Origin: Rathayibacter sp. VKM Ac-2879
GTDB taxonomy: Bacteria; Actinomycetota; Actinomycetes; Actinomycetales; Microbacteriaceae
Reading direction: 5' to 3'
NCBI RefSeq assembly: GCF_015351245.1
Contig: NZ_JADKSO010000002.1
Coordinates: 434,001 to 498,000 of the forward strand
Length of the DNA stretch: 64,000 nucleotides
The notes below the pieces were generated by a model. The model was not told the DNA's origin, ran no database searches, and worked only from the letters and a program-made list of their open reading frames with translations. The position numbers were made by a program, and so were the translations under genes. Shown piece by piece: positions 43,123 through 52,119 of this stretch. Numbering within the stretch: position 1 is the first letter of the stretch; every line of letters starts with the position of its first letter.

Positions 43123-43881
43123 TCAGCCGAAGTCGGAGACGTCTCCCACGAGTCTCGTGTTGTCGTCCGGGATCGGATCGACAGCAGCCAGCGCAACCTC
43201 GGCGGCGAACTCGCCCACGTTGTAGAGCCGACCGGCCGACTCGCGGCGCGAGCTGATCGCTCCGGGGTTCGAGCGCTCGAGGAGGGTCGCGGTGATGGTG
43301 CCCTCGATCATGTCTCCCGAGACCACCACGAACTCGACACCGCGCTCGGCAAGCTCGCCGATCCGCGCCCGCAATGCGTCCTCGCCCGCGCGCTTCGAGA
43401 GGGCCACCGGCTCGTACTCGGGCATAGTCGGGGTGGTGCGGATGAAATGCGCCTGGTGGCTCGTGACGAAGACCACCCGCGACCCTTCGCCGAGAAGCGG
43501 AAGCGCCGCCTCCAGCGTGGCCACCTGGGAGTCGCGGTTCAGCACCATCGCGTAGTCCTCCCCCCTGTTGCTCTCCATGCCGCCGGAGGCGTTCAGCACG
43601 AGGACGTCGAGCCCCCCGTACTCATTCTCGATGCGCGAGAAGAGTGCCGCGCGCGACCCCGGATCGCTCAGATCGGCGCCGACGGCGATCGCCGCGCCTC
43701 CCGCCTCGATGATCTGCGCGACGAGCTTGTCGGCTCGGGGCGCCTTCGAGCGGTAGTTCACGACGACGCGTGCGCCCGCCTCTGCGAAGTAGCGGACGGT
43801 GTCGGCGCCGATGCCGCGAGAGGAACCGGTGACGAGGATCCGCTTGCCGTCGAGCGAGCCGGGTGCGAGGGGGTTGGACAC
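43123..43881 (-). CDS. SDR family oxidoreductase, atypical active site
   Basis: A 252-aa short-chain dehydrogenase/reductase. The nucleotide-binding TGSSRGIGADTVRYF, acidic VGADLSDPGS and VLNASGG are standard, and the catalytic Ser is probably in FVTSHQAHF. The usual YxxxK is not spaced normally: the region reads PEYEPVALSKRAGEDAL, with Tyr seven residues before Lys. The reaction is unknown. The GTG start follows GGAGGATC. It is not obviously part of an operon. Confidence 0.82.
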   Translation of the reverse strand: MSNPLAPGSLDGKRILVTGSSRGIGADTVRYFAEAGARVVVNYRSKAPRADKLVAQIIEAGGAAIAVGADLSDPGSRAALFSRIENEYGGLDVLVLNASGGMESNRGEDYAMVLNRDSQVATLEAALPLLGEGSRVVFVTSHQAHFIRTTPTMPEYEPVALSKRAGEDALRARIGELAERGVEFVVVSGDMIEGTITATLLERSNPGAISSRRESAGRLYNVGEFAAEVALAAVDPIPDDNTRLVGDVSDFG

Positions 43882-44031
43882 GAGGAGATCCTCCAGGAGA
43901 CCGGCTCAGGCCGGATCGGGCACGAGAACAGGGCCACAGCCCGACTGCCGAGCCTACAAGACCGTCTCCCAGCGCGCTCGCGGCGGGCCTTGATAAAGTT
44001 GTGATGCTCGCCGCAGGGAAGGAGCATCGAC

Positions 44032-44499
44032 ATGGACACTGTCCTTGACTACGCGTGGATCCTCTGGATTGCGCTCATCCTCGTCTTCGTCGTCGTCGAG
44101 ATGCTCACCCTCGACTTCACCTTCCTCATGCTCGCGGTCGGCAGTGTCGGCGGGCTGGCCGCAGGGCTGTTCGGAACTCCGTTCGGCGTCCAGGTGATCG
44201 TGGCTGCGGTCCTCTCAGCCCTGCTCCTCTTCGCCGTGCGCCCTCCCCTGCTGCGGCTGCTCAAACGCGGAGGCGATCCCACGCCGACGGGCGCCGAGGC
44301 GCTCCTCGGTCTGAGCGGCAGCGTGGTACTAGGCGGCAGCGGCGCAAGTCAGGTCAAGCTCGCCAACGGAGAGACGTGGACCGCCCGCCTGTCCCCTCTC
44401 GTCGAGAGCCGCACACTCGGAGTCGGCGAGCGTGTCGTCGTCACCGCCATCGAGGGCGCGACCGCGGTCGTCGTCCCCGCCGAAAGGAGCACTCCGTGA
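44032..44499 (+). CDS. NfeD family membrane protein
   Basis: A 155-aa short NfeD protein: two or three membrane helices (about 8-28, 32-50, 54-70) and a C-terminal OB-fold domain (LLGLSGSVVLGGSGASQVKL, GERVVVTAIEGATAVV). NfeD proteins pair with stomatin-like SPFH proteins, and here the SPFH gene follows with a GTGA overlap. The pair probably acts in membrane microdomain organisation or membrane-protein quality control. The ribosome site AAGGAGC is strong. Confidence 0.9.
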   Translation: MDTVLDYAWILWIALILVFVVVEMLTLDFTFLMLAVGSVGGLAAGLFGTPFGVQVIVAAVLSALLLFAVRPPLLRLLKRGGDPTPTGAEALLGLSGSVVLGGSGASQVKLANGETWTARLSPLVESRTLGVGERVVVTAIEGATAVVVPAERSTP

Positions 44500-45416
44500 C
44501 CGCCTCCACCTTCGTGACGCTCGTCGTCGTCGCCGTCATCGTCCTCTTCGTGCTGGTCGTGCTCTTTCGAGCGATCCGCATCATCCCGCAGGCGACCGCG
44601 GGAGTCGTCGAACGCCTCGGCAAATACCACAAGACCCTCCTCCCCGGCCTCAACCTGGTGGTGCCGTTCGTCGATCGGGTCCGCCCCCTGATCGACCTTC
44701 GCGAACAGGTCGTATCCTTTCCCCCGCAACCCGTCATCACCGAGGACAACCTCGTCGTCTCGATCGACACGGTCGTCTACTTCCAGGTGACGGATGCGCG
44801 AGCCGCGACCTACGAGATCGCCAACTACCTGGGTGCGGTCGAGCAGCTGACCACCACGACGCTCCGTAACGTCGTCGGAGGCCTCAACCTCGAAGAGGCG
44901 CTCACCTCCCGCGACAACATCAACGGTCAGCTGCGCATCGTCCTCGACGAGGCGACGGGCAAGTGGGGCATCCGTGTCGGTCGTGTCGAGCTCAAGGCAA
45001 TCGACCCGCCGCTCTCGATCCAAGATTCGATGGAGAAGCAGATGCGCGCCGAGCGCGACCGCCGCGCGGTGATCCTGACCGCCGAGGGCACCAAGCAGTC
45101 GCAGATCCTCAACGCCGAGGGGCAACGTCAGGCCGCCATTCTCGCCGCGGAGGGTCAAGCCAAGGCCGCGGTCCTCCGGGCCGAGGGTGAGGCGAAGGCC
45201 ATCACGACCGTCTTCCACGCCATCCACGAAGGACGTCCCGACAGCGGGCTCCTCGCGTACCAGTACCTGCAGACCCTGCCCAAGATCGCCGAGGGCAGCG
45301 CCAACAAGGTCTGGCTGGTGCCGACCGAGCTCACCGAGGCGCTCAAGGGAGTCGGCAACGCCTTCGGTCGCCCGGCCGCGCCGCCTCAGAGCACACCCAC
45401 TCCCCCGCCCGCCTGA
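44496..45416 (+). CDS. SPFH/Band 7 (stomatin-like) protein
   Basis: A 306-aa protein. One N-terminal membrane helix (about 5-25) precedes the Band 7 domain: IIPQATAGVVERLGKYHKTL, LREQVVSFPPQPVITEDN and LEEALTSRDNINGQL. An Ala/Glu/Gln-rich coiled coil follows (QILNAEGQRQAAILAAEGQ) and a Pro-rich tail. It resembles QmcA/YbbK and mycobacterial Rv1488, which also follow nfeD-like genes. It forms ring-like membrane oligomers in relatives. The GTG start overlaps nfeD; AAAGGAG precedes it. Confidence 0.92.
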   Translation: MTASTFVTLVVVAVIVLFVLVVLFRAIRIIPQATAGVVERLGKYHKTLLPGLNLVVPFVDRVRPLIDLREQVVSFPPQPVITEDNLVVSIDTVVYFQVTDARAATYEIANYLGAVEQLTTTTLRNVVGGLNLEEALTSRDNINGQLRIVLDEATGKWGIRVGRVELKAIDPPLSIQDSMEKQMRAERDRRAVILTAEGTKQSQILNAEGQRQAAILAAEGQAKAAVLRAEGEAKAITTVFHAIHEGRPDSGLLAYQYLQTLPKIAEGSANKVWLVPTELTEALKGVGNAFGRPAAPPQSTPTPPPA

Positions 45417-45447
45417 GTCGCGCCCCTCTCTCTGCTCCGAGCCCGCG

Positions 45448-46254
45448 ATGACGCCCACCGAGCGAGTCCCCTTCCTCCGGGGAGCGACTCCCCGCGTGAT
45501 CGCCCATCGCGGGCTCGATCCGGCTGGGCCCGGCAACACCCTGGGAGCGTTCCGTCGCGCTTTGGCCGCCGGCGCCGACATCCTCGAGACCGACGCCCGC
45601 GCCTCCCTCGACGGAGTGGCGGTGCTTGTGCATGACGCCGAAGTGATCGACTCAGCTGGACGGCGCCACGTCGTCGCGGACGAGCGATGGGAGGAGCTCG
45701 CTTCCCTCGAGCTGCCCGGCGGCGAGTCGCTCCTCGCACTCGCCGACGCCCTGCGTCTCTTGCCCGACGCGCTCATCACTATCGACGTGAAGGCGAACGC
45801 CGCGATCCTCCCCGTCGCCGCGGCCGTGAACGATGCCGGCGCCCAGGACCGGGTGCTGCTCACATCCTTCTCCGAGAGGCGCCGTACCGCGACGCTCAGG
45901 CGGGTGCCCGGCGCGGCGACGTCCGCGTCAGCCGCTCGCTTCGTGGTCGCTCTCCTCGCCGCCCACGCTGGGCTGCCTCTGATCGTCCGCGCCGCCCTCC
46001 GAGGAATCGACGCACTGCAGGTCCCGGAGCGAGCCCTCGGGCTCTCGACCACCGAACCACGCCCGCTCTTGCTATTGCGCGCCGGCGGTCGCGAGGTCCA
46101 CATCTGGACCGTGAACGAGCCGGAGAGGATGGCTCTCCTGCTCCGACGCGGCGTCGACGGGATTGTGACCGACCGCAGCGATCTCGCGCGAACGGAGATC
46201 GATGCCTTCCGGAACGAGCACAGTCGGGCAAGACCGAATACGCCTCCGACCTGA
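45448..46254 (+). CDS. Glycerophosphodiester phosphodiesterase
   Basis: A 268-aa GDPD-family TIM-barrel enzyme that hydrolyses glycerophosphodiesters to glycerol 3-phosphate and an alcohol. Catalytic residues: His and Arg in VIAHRGLDP, Glu and Asp in ILETDARAS, and His in VLVHDAEV, plus ITIDVKAN and VHIWTVNEPERM near the end. No signal peptide, so cytoplasmic. It starts 31 nt after the SPFH gene on the same strand, so it may be co-transcribed, with rbpA next. Confidence 0.92.
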   Translation: MTPTERVPFLRGATPRVIAHRGLDPAGPGNTLGAFRRALAAGADILETDARASLDGVAVLVHDAEVIDSAGRRHVVADERWEELASLELPGGESLLALADALRLLPDALITIDVKANAAILPVAAAVNDAGAQDRVLLTSFSERRRTATLRRVPGAATSASAARFVVALLAAHAGLPLIVRAALRGIDALQVPERALGLSTTEPRPLLLLRAGGREVHIWTVNEPERMALLLRRGVDGIVTDRSDLARTEIDAFRNEHSRARPNTPPT

Positions 46255-46340
46255 GGATTCTCTGGCAAACGCGGAGACAGGAAGACCACCCCCAGCTACG
46301 ACGTTGACACTGGGGAAGCACAGCGAGAGGAGACCACACA

Positions 46341-46706
46341 ATGGCAGATCGAAGCTTGCGAGGAATGCGGCTCGGATCCCAGAGCCTGCAGAGCGAAGAA
46401 GGCGTCATCTTCTCCCCGCGATCAACCTACGAGTACCACTGCTCCAACTGCGGCCATGACACCGACATGGTGTTCTCGGCCGAGGCGGAGGCGCCGGAGA
46501 CCTGGGAGTGCCGCTCGTGCGGCCACGAGGCCACGTTGATGGTGGACTCGAAGCCGGTCGTCGTGGACAAGGGCGAGCAGAAAGCACCCCGCACACACTG
46601 GGACATGCTGCTCGAGCGCCGGACGCGCGCAGAGCTGGAGGAGCTGCTCGAGGAGCGGCTCGCCTATCTGCGGGCTCGCCGCGGCGAGCACAAGATCGGC
46701 GCTTGA
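46341..46706 (+). CDS. rbpA: RNA polymerase-binding protein RbpA
   Basis: A 121-aa actinobacterial transcription factor that binds group-1 sigma (SigA) and RNA polymerase and stabilises the open promoter complex. An N-terminal tail and core start MADRSLRGMRLGSQSL. A zinc ribbon has Cys34/Cys37 and Cys57/Cys60, and the C-terminal sigma-interaction domain reads KAPRTHWDMLLERRT. The ribosome site GAGAGGAG is good. It converges with lnt 6 nt away, the same neighbour pair as Rv2050/Rv2051c in mycobacteria. Confidence 0.95.
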   Translation: MADRSLRGMRLGSQSLQSEEGVIFSPRSTYEYHCSNCGHDTDMVFSAEAEAPETWECRSCGHEATLMVDSKPVVVDKGEQKAPRTHWDMLLERRTRAELEELLEERLAYLRARRGEHKIGA

Positions 46707-46712
46707 CGCCGC

Positions 46713-48257
46713 TCAGCGGGAACGGCGTCGGTGCTCACGCGTCCTCAGGACGAACGAGACCGCGCCGATGAGGCCGACGGCGAGGAAGTACCAGCCGAGG
46801 TCTCGAGCCCACACCAGAGCCGGGGTCGTGGTGGAAGAGAGGGGAACCTCGTCCACCATGGCACCCGGCTCAAACCATGTCAGGGAGTCGATCGTCGACC
46901 CATTAGGGCCGATGATCGCGCTCGTCCCCACCGTCGAGATGTTGACCACACTGCGACCCGTCTCGATGGCACGGAGGCGCGCGATGGCGAGCTGCTGCAC
47001 GCTCTCGTCGGTGCGACCGAAGTCGGCGTTGTTCGTCTGCCCCAGGATGACCTGCGCGCCCCCGTCGATCATCCGGTTCGTCAGCGCGTCATCGGAGATG
47101 TCGAAACAGATTGCGATCCCGGCCAGGACGCCGTCGACGTCGAAGACGTTCGGGCGGGTGCCGATCGAGTAGTCCCGGCTCACGAGATCGACGAGGTCGG
47201 GCGCGAGCGCTCGCCAGAACGCGCGATCGGGCATGTACTCCGCGAACGGTACCGGGTGCACCTTGTCGTAGATCTGCGTCGCCCCCTCCCCCGCCTTCCA
47301 GAGCAGAGAGCTGTTGTAGAAGACGTCCTGAGAGGGATTCGTGATCGTGCCGACGATGAACGGCGCGTCCATCGTCCGGCTGAGGTAGTCGAGCACCGCC
47401 GCCGACTGCGCATTGCGCGTGGGATCGATGTCGACGCCGTTCTCGGGCCAGACGACCATGTCCACGCGCTGGTCGAGGATCGGAAGGGTCGCCGAGGTGT
47501 GGTCCTCGAGAATCTGCCCCTTGTAGCTGCGTGAGAAGAGCCCCGCGTCGGAGTCGCCCTGTACCGCCGCTATGCGGGTCGTGCCCTCGGTCGGGGCAGG
47601 CCAGGCGGGGAAGACCAAGGCGACGATCGCGAAGCCCGCCACCGCTGTGACGCGGGCGGTCACGGGGACCGAGACCTCCCGCACGGCCTGGGCGAGTACC
47701 GCCCCCAGAAAGGCGACGACGAAGCCGAGCCCAGCGAAGCCTATCCAGGCCGCGAGCCCCGCAAGCGGGCCAGTGGACTGCGAGAGCGCGAGCCTCCCCC
47801 ACGCGAAGCCGCCGTACGGCCACACGTTCGTGATCGTCTCGCGCCCGATCCACAGGGCCGCGAGCAGGGCGGGAATCCCGACGATCCGTCCGAGGGGGCC
47901 GAGCCACACGCGGTAACCCCGCGTCGAGATCACCGCCATGAGCCCGGCCGACAGGGCGAAGAAGATCGCCTGCAGACCGGCGAGGGCCGCCCACGGGACG
48001 GGACCCAGATAGAGCGTCAGCCACGAGATGTGCAGCCCCCAGAAGACGCCGCCACCGACGAGCCCGACGAGCACCCCGCTCCAATACCCCCTGCCCGCGA
48101 GGGCGAGGAGGATCGCGGCGACCCCGACGATCGCGAACGGCCAGACGTCGAGGGCAGGAAATCCGTGGTCGAGGGCGGCGCCGCCCGCCGCGGCGAGCGG
48201 GAGCGCGACCCACAGCGGGAGGATCCGCCTAGGGGGCGGGGCGAGCAGCGGCCTCAT
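46713..48257 (-). CDS. lnt: Apolipoprotein N-acyltransferase
   Basis: A 514-aa membrane enzyme that adds the third acyl chain to lipoproteins. Six or more N-terminal helices run to about residue 200, followed by a nitrilase domain with the triad Glu in VVWPENGVD, Lys in YDKVHPVPFAEYMP and Cys384 in AICFDISDD, where E. coli has CYE. A final helix is at about 490. It lacks the fused dolichol-phosphate-mannose synthase domain of mycobacterial Ppm1 (Rv2051c). The start at 48257 overlaps the helY stop as ATGA. It is the last gene of the tatA-tatC-helY-lnt run. Confidence 0.92.
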   Translation of the reverse strand: MRPLLAPPPRRILPLWVALPLAAAGGAALDHGFPALDVWPFAIVGVAAILLALAGRGYWSGVLVGLVGGGVFWGLHISWLTLYLGPVPWAALAGLQAIFFALSAGLMAVISTRGYRVWLGPLGRIVGIPALLAALWIGRETITNVWPYGGFAWGRLALSQSTGPLAGLAAWIGFAGLGFVVAFLGAVLAQAVREVSVPVTARVTAVAGFAIVALVFPAWPAPTEGTTRIAAVQGDSDAGLFSRSYKGQILEDHTSATLPILDQRVDMVVWPENGVDIDPTRNAQSAAVLDYLSRTMDAPFIVGTITNPSQDVFYNSSLLWKAGEGATQIYDKVHPVPFAEYMPDRAFWRALAPDLVDLVSRDYSIGTRPNVFDVDGVLAGIAICFDISDDALTNRMIDGGAQVILGQTNNADFGRTDESVQQLAIARLRAIETGRSVVNISTVGTSAIIGPNGSTIDSLTWFEPGAMVDEVPLSSTTTPALVWARDLGWYFLAVGLIGAVSFVLRTREHRRRSR

Positions 48258-50692
48258 GCGACGGTCGAGTAGGCGACGATGCCGCGACGGACGAGGTCGA
48301 GGGCCGTCCGGGCGGATCTGCCGACCTTGCCGTCGGCGACGACCGACAGCTGGTCGAGGAGGTCGATGGTCTGCTTCGCCCAGCGGACGAAGTCGCCGGC
48401 CGCCATGTCGGACTCTCGCAGCACGGCATCGAGCGGCATGCCCTTTGCCCACATGTTCATCGAGAGGGCGAGGCTCGTCGAAATCGGACTGCTGCCCGGG
48501 AGGCGGTGACCGCGTTCGACATCGTCGAGCCGAGCCCAGAGCAGCTGGGTCTTCTCGAGGGCCTCGGGGAAGTGCCCACGCGGCAGGAACTTCTCGCCGA
48601 GGGTCCCCTCCTCTCGCCGCGGTTCGAAGACGAGGCAGCATGCCATCGCCGCGAGCCCGGCGGGGTCGAGCTCGGTCCAGGCCTGCTTGCGGAGGCACTC
48701 GGCGACGAGCAGGTCGCGCTCTCCGTAGATACGACGCAGGGTGCGTCCATTCGGGGTGAGGGAGAGCTCGCCGGTGTCGTCGCGGCGGAAGTAGCCCAGC
48801 TCGAGCAGTACCTCCGTGATCCGATCGAAGACCCGCGCGACGGCTCCGGTGCGGGAGCGGATCTGCCGTTCGATCTCGTCGGTCTCGCGGCGGAGCTTCC
48901 ACCAGCGCTCGGCCCAGCGGGCGTGCTGCTCGCGATCGGAACAGGCATGACAGGGATGCGCCTTCATCCGACGTCGGAGGTGCGTGAGCTGAGCCTGGCG
49001 CTTCTCACGCTCGGCGTGGGAGGCCGAGTCCCCTCGCACCGCACCGCGGCGTTCGAGCTCGCCGATCTCGCGGCGGATGGCTGCGTACTGCTCGAAGTCG
49101 CCGAGGTGGCACTGCATCGCCGCGACGTAGCCCTCGAGCGACTCCTCCTGCTGACGAACCCTCCGCGCGAGGTCGACGACGGAGCGGTCGGCCTGGAACT
49201 GTGCGAACGAGGACTCCAGGATCTCGCGCGTGCGGCTCCGGCCGAACTGTTCGATGAGGTTCGCCGACATGTTATAGCTCGGGCGGAAGCTCGAGTTGAG
49301 GGGATAGGTGCGACGGGAGGCGAGGGAGGCGACCGCCTGCGGGTCCATGCCTCCGCGCCACTGGATCACGGCATGACCCTCGACGTCGATCCCGCGACGA
49401 CCGGCGCGCCCGGTCAGCTGCGTGTACTCCCCCGGCGTGATCGGCACTCGAGCCTCGCCGTTGAACTTCTCGAGCTTCTCGAGCACCACCGTGCGGGCGG
49501 GCATGTTGATGCCGAGCGCGAGCGTCTCGGTCGCGAAGACGACACGGACGAGGCGACGCAGGAAGAGCTCCTCGACGACCTCCTTGAACGCCGGGAGCAT
49601 TCCGGCGTGGTGCGCCGCGACTCCGCGCTGGAGGCCGTCGAGCCATTCCCAGTAGCCGAGGACGGCAAGGTCCTCGTCGCGAATCGTGCGGCACCGCTCT
49701 TCGACGATCGCACGGATCTCGTCGCGTTCGTGCCGCTCCGTCAGCCGGACGCCCGAGCGCAGCACCTGCCGAACGGCCTGATCGCAGCCCGCGCGGCTGA
49801 AGACGAAGAAGATCGCGGGGAGCAGGTTCTTGCCCCGGAGGATGTCGACGACCTCGGACCGCAGGACGAGCTCGTCGCCACGCGCCTCCGGGAACCTGCT
49901 GCGACCCGCACGGCCGCCACGGCCTCCTCGTCCGCCGCGCTCGACTCGGGAGCCCCCCTGTGCCAGGCGCGCCAGCTCGGGGTTCACCCGGTTCGTCGCG
50001 GCCCGGCCCGAAGAGTCGAAGAGGTCGATGAGCTTGCCCCCGACCAGCACGTGCTGATCGAGTGGCACCGGCCGCTCCTCCGAGACGATCACGTCGGTCT
50101 CGCCGCGGACGGTCTGCAGCCAGTCGCCGAACTCCTCGGCGTTCGACACCGTCGCGCTGAGCGAGACGAGCCGCACCCGCTGAGGGAGATGGATGATGAC
50201 CTCCTCCCACACGGCTCCGCGGAAGCGATCGGCGAGGTAGTGCACCTCGTCCATGACGACGTAGGCGAGATCGCGGAGGAGATCGGAGTCGGCGTAGAGC
50301 ATGTTGCGCAGGACCTCGGTCGTCATGACGACGATCCGGGCGCGCGCATTGACGTTGGAGTCTCCGGTGAGCAGCCCGACCTCGGACGCCCCGTAGTCGT
50401 CGACGAACTCCTGGAACTTCTGATTGCTCAGAGCCTTCATCGGCGTCGTGTAAAAGACCTTCGCTGTCGGATCCTGCATGGCGAGATGGATCGCGAACTC
50501 CGCGACGGCAGTCTTGCCCGCACCGGTGGGTGCCGCCACGAGGACGCTACGGCCCGAGTCAAGCGCCGTGCAGGCCTCGTACTGGAAGGGATCGAGGTCG
50601 AAGGCGAGAGTCGAGCGGAACGACTCGACCCTCGCATGGCCCTGCCGAGTCCGGAACGCGGCGAAGCGCTCGGCAGGCGTCGGATCGGTCAC
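48254..50692 (-). CDS. helY: Ski2-like DEAD/DEAH-box RNA helicase HelY
   Basis: An 812-aa superfamily 2 helicase. Walker A is in AAPTGAGKTAVAEF (about 54-61), Walker B in VVMDEVHYLAD, motif III in SLSATVSN and motif VI in TGRAGRRGIDVEG. A DSHCT-type domain lies near the C-terminus. Between the RecA domains an Arg/Gly-rich stretch reads ERGGRGGRGGRAGRSRF (about 250-262), an RGG-type sequence that could bind RNA. The GTG at 50692 overlaps the tatC stop as GTGA. Order tatA-tatC-helY is as in mycobacteria (Rv2094c-Rv2092c). Probably RNA processing or decay. Confidence 0.93.
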   Translation of the reverse strand: MTDPTPAERFAAFRTRQGHARVESFRSTLAFDLDPFQYEACTALDSGRSVLVAAPTGAGKTAVAEFAIHLAMQDPTAKVFYTTPMKALSNQKFQEFVDDYGASEVGLLTGDSNVNARARIVVMTTEVLRNMLYADSDLLRDLAYVVMDEVHYLADRFRGAVWEEVIIHLPQRVRLVSLSATVSNAEEFGDWLQTVRGETDVIVSEERPVPLDQHVLVGGKLIDLFDSSGRAATNRVNPELARLAQGGSRVERGGRGGRGGRAGRSRFPEARGDELVLRSEVVDILRGKNLLPAIFFVFSRAGCDQAVRQVLRSGVRLTERHERDEIRAIVEERCRTIRDEDLAVLGYWEWLDGLQRGVAAHHAGMLPAFKEVVEELFLRRLVRVVFATETLALGINMPARTVVLEKLEKFNGEARVPITPGEYTQLTGRAGRRGIDVEGHAVIQWRGGMDPQAVASLASRRTYPLNSSFRPSYNMSANLIEQFGRSRTREILESSFAQFQADRSVVDLARRVRQQEESLEGYVAAMQCHLGDFEQYAAIRREIGELERRGAVRGDSASHAEREKRQAQLTHLRRRMKAHPCHACSDREQHARWAERWWKLRRETDEIERQIRSRTGAVARVFDRITEVLLELGYFRRDDTGELSLTPNGRTLRRIYGERDLLVAECLRKQAWTELDPAGLAAMACCLVFEPRREEGTLGEKFLPRGHFPEALEKTQLLWARLDDVERGHRLPGSSPISTSLALSMNMWAKGMPLDAVLRESDMAAGDFVRWAKQTIDLLDQLSVVADGKVGRSARTALDLVRRGIVAYSTVA

Positions 50693-51513
50693 GCGGGCAG
50701 ATCGGAGGGGCCGCCGTCGAACACGACCTGGCGCTTGGCGACACGCCGATCGTGCAGGATGGCGATCCCGCAGGCCGCGAAGTAGAGGGCTGTGATCGGG
50801 ATCGCGAGAAGGAACATCGAGATCGGGTCGGCGGCCGGAGTCGCGATGGCCGTGAACAGGACGATGACCATGATCGCCACGCGCCACGACTTGAGGATCA
50901 GCATGCCGGGCAGCATGCCCACGAAGTTGAGCAGCACGAGGAACACCGGCAGCACGAACGCGACGCCCACGACCAGCACCAGCTTGAGCACGAAGTCGTA
51001 GTACATCTTGGCGTTGAGGAAGCTCGCCGCCTGCTCACCCGTGAAGCTGGTCAACAGCTCGACGATATGGGGAAAGATGAACCACCCCGATGCGCACCCT
51101 GCGAAGAACAGCGGGATCGCCGTGAGGATGAAGCCCAGGCCGTACCGGATCTCTTTGCCGGTGAGCCCGGGGACGAGGAAGGCCCAGATCTGATAGAGCC
51201 ACACCGGGCTGGCGATCACCACGCCGATCGTCATGGCGATCTGCAACTTGAGGTCGAAGGCTCCCGTGATCGTGTCGAAGTTGAGGATGGCCTCTTTGTT
51301 CTGGGTCGTCGCCACGACCTGGATCGGCGCCTTGAGCGCCTCGAACACCCAGTCCGAGAGGAACCATCCGGCGACGCACGCGACCGCGATGGCGATGGCC
51401 GAGATGAAGAGCCTATTGCGAAGCTCGACGAGGTGAGCGCCGAGCGACATACGCCCCTCGGGGTTCTTCTTCGACCGCCTCGTCCGTGGCTTCTTCGCTG
51501 CCACGGAGGTCAT
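50689..51513 (-). CDS. tatC: Sec-independent protein translocase TatC
   Basis: The 274-aa core of the twin-arginine translocase. A basic N-terminus and the signal-peptide-binding Glu in LGAHLVELRNRLF are followed by six hydrophobic helices between about residues 30 and 250. Typical loops include PIQVVATTQNKEAI and MTIGVVIASPVWLYQIWAFL. Its ATG overlaps the tatA stop by one nucleotide (TAATG), and its stop overlaps helY. Confidence 0.95.
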   Translation of the reverse strand: MTSVAAKKPRTRRSKKNPEGRMSLGAHLVELRNRLFISAIAIAVACVAGWFLSDWVFEALKAPIQVVATTQNKEAILNFDTITGAFDLKLQIAMTIGVVIASPVWLYQIWAFLVPGLTGKEIRYGLGFILTAIPLFFAGCASGWFIFPHIVELLTSFTGEQAASFLNAKMYYDFVLKLVLVVGVAFVLPVFLVLLNFVGMLPGMLILKSWRVAIMVIVLFTAIATPAADPISMFLLAIPITALYFAACGIAILHDRRVAKRQVVFDGGPSDLPA

Positions 51514-51782
51514 TACTTGATCGGAGACTCGGGCGGCGTGGTCGTGCCGGTCGTCGAGCCCGTGCCGGAGGTCGTCCCCGTGGCCGAACTCGGGCCAGAG
51601 ACGTCACTGACGTCGCGGCGCTCCGTACCGTCCTCGTCTTTCATGGTCTTGACCTCGCTCTTGAAGATGCGCATCGACTGCCCGACACTGCGGGCCAGCT
51701 GCGGGAGCTTGGGCGCACCGAAGAGAAGGAGGATCACGGCGAGGATGATGAGGAGGTGCCACCCCTGGAGGCCAGCGAACAT
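51513..51782 (-). CDS. tatA: Twin-arginine translocase subunit TatA
   Basis: An 89-aa protein: one N-terminal membrane helix ([20 protein letters not shown]), the hinge Gly-Ala-Pro-Lys, then an amphipathic helix ([19 protein letters not shown]). A Thr/Ser/Gly-rich tail follows. It is translationally coupled to tatC. No TatB is nearby; in Gram-positives TatA can serve both roles. Confidence 0.93.
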   Translation of the reverse strand: MFAGLQGWHLLIILAVILLLFGAPKLPQLARSVGQSMRIFKSEVKTMKDEDGTERRDVSDVSGPSSATGTTSGTGSTTGTTTPPESPIK

Positions 51783-51789
51783 TGCAGAC

Positions 51790-52119
51790 TCACTTCACTT
51801 GTCGGTTGCGGTGTACGAGGAGCTTACCCCGTTCGATCCGAGCGGACCGTCGAAGCTCGATCTTGTCGCGCCGGGCGTCGCGTCGGTCCTCCCGAGCGCG
51901 TCGCACCCCGTCGCGGTCGGCGAACAGCGACGACGCCGGACGGGACTCGACCGGCGGCGACGCCTCCGGGGCGACGCCCTCGAGCCGGGAGGCAAGCTCA
52001 TCGAGCTGCCTGAGGAGCGCGCGCGCCTTGCGCCAGTAGGACAGCACAAACAGCACCAGCACGGCGAGCGCACACAGTGCTAGCACCAGCCAGATCAGGA
52101 TCCAGGACCACCAGGTCAC
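51790..52119 (-). CDS. Small membrane protein between pafC and tatA
   Basis: A 109-aa protein with one N-terminal membrane helix (about 3-28, starting [20 protein letters not shown]). A coiled-coil-like segment follows ([19 protein letters not shown]) and a very Arg/Asp-rich C-terminus (about 75-105). Not a recognised family. The GTG start overlaps the pafC stop as GTGA, and tatA follows 7 nt later, so it belongs to the operon. A link with Tat export is possible by context only. Confidence 0.75.
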   Translation of the reverse strand: MTWWSWILIWLVLALCALAVLVLFVLSYWRKARALLRQLDELASRLEGVAPEASPPVESRPASSLFADRDGVRRAREDRRDARRDKIELRRSARIERGKLLVHRNRQVK

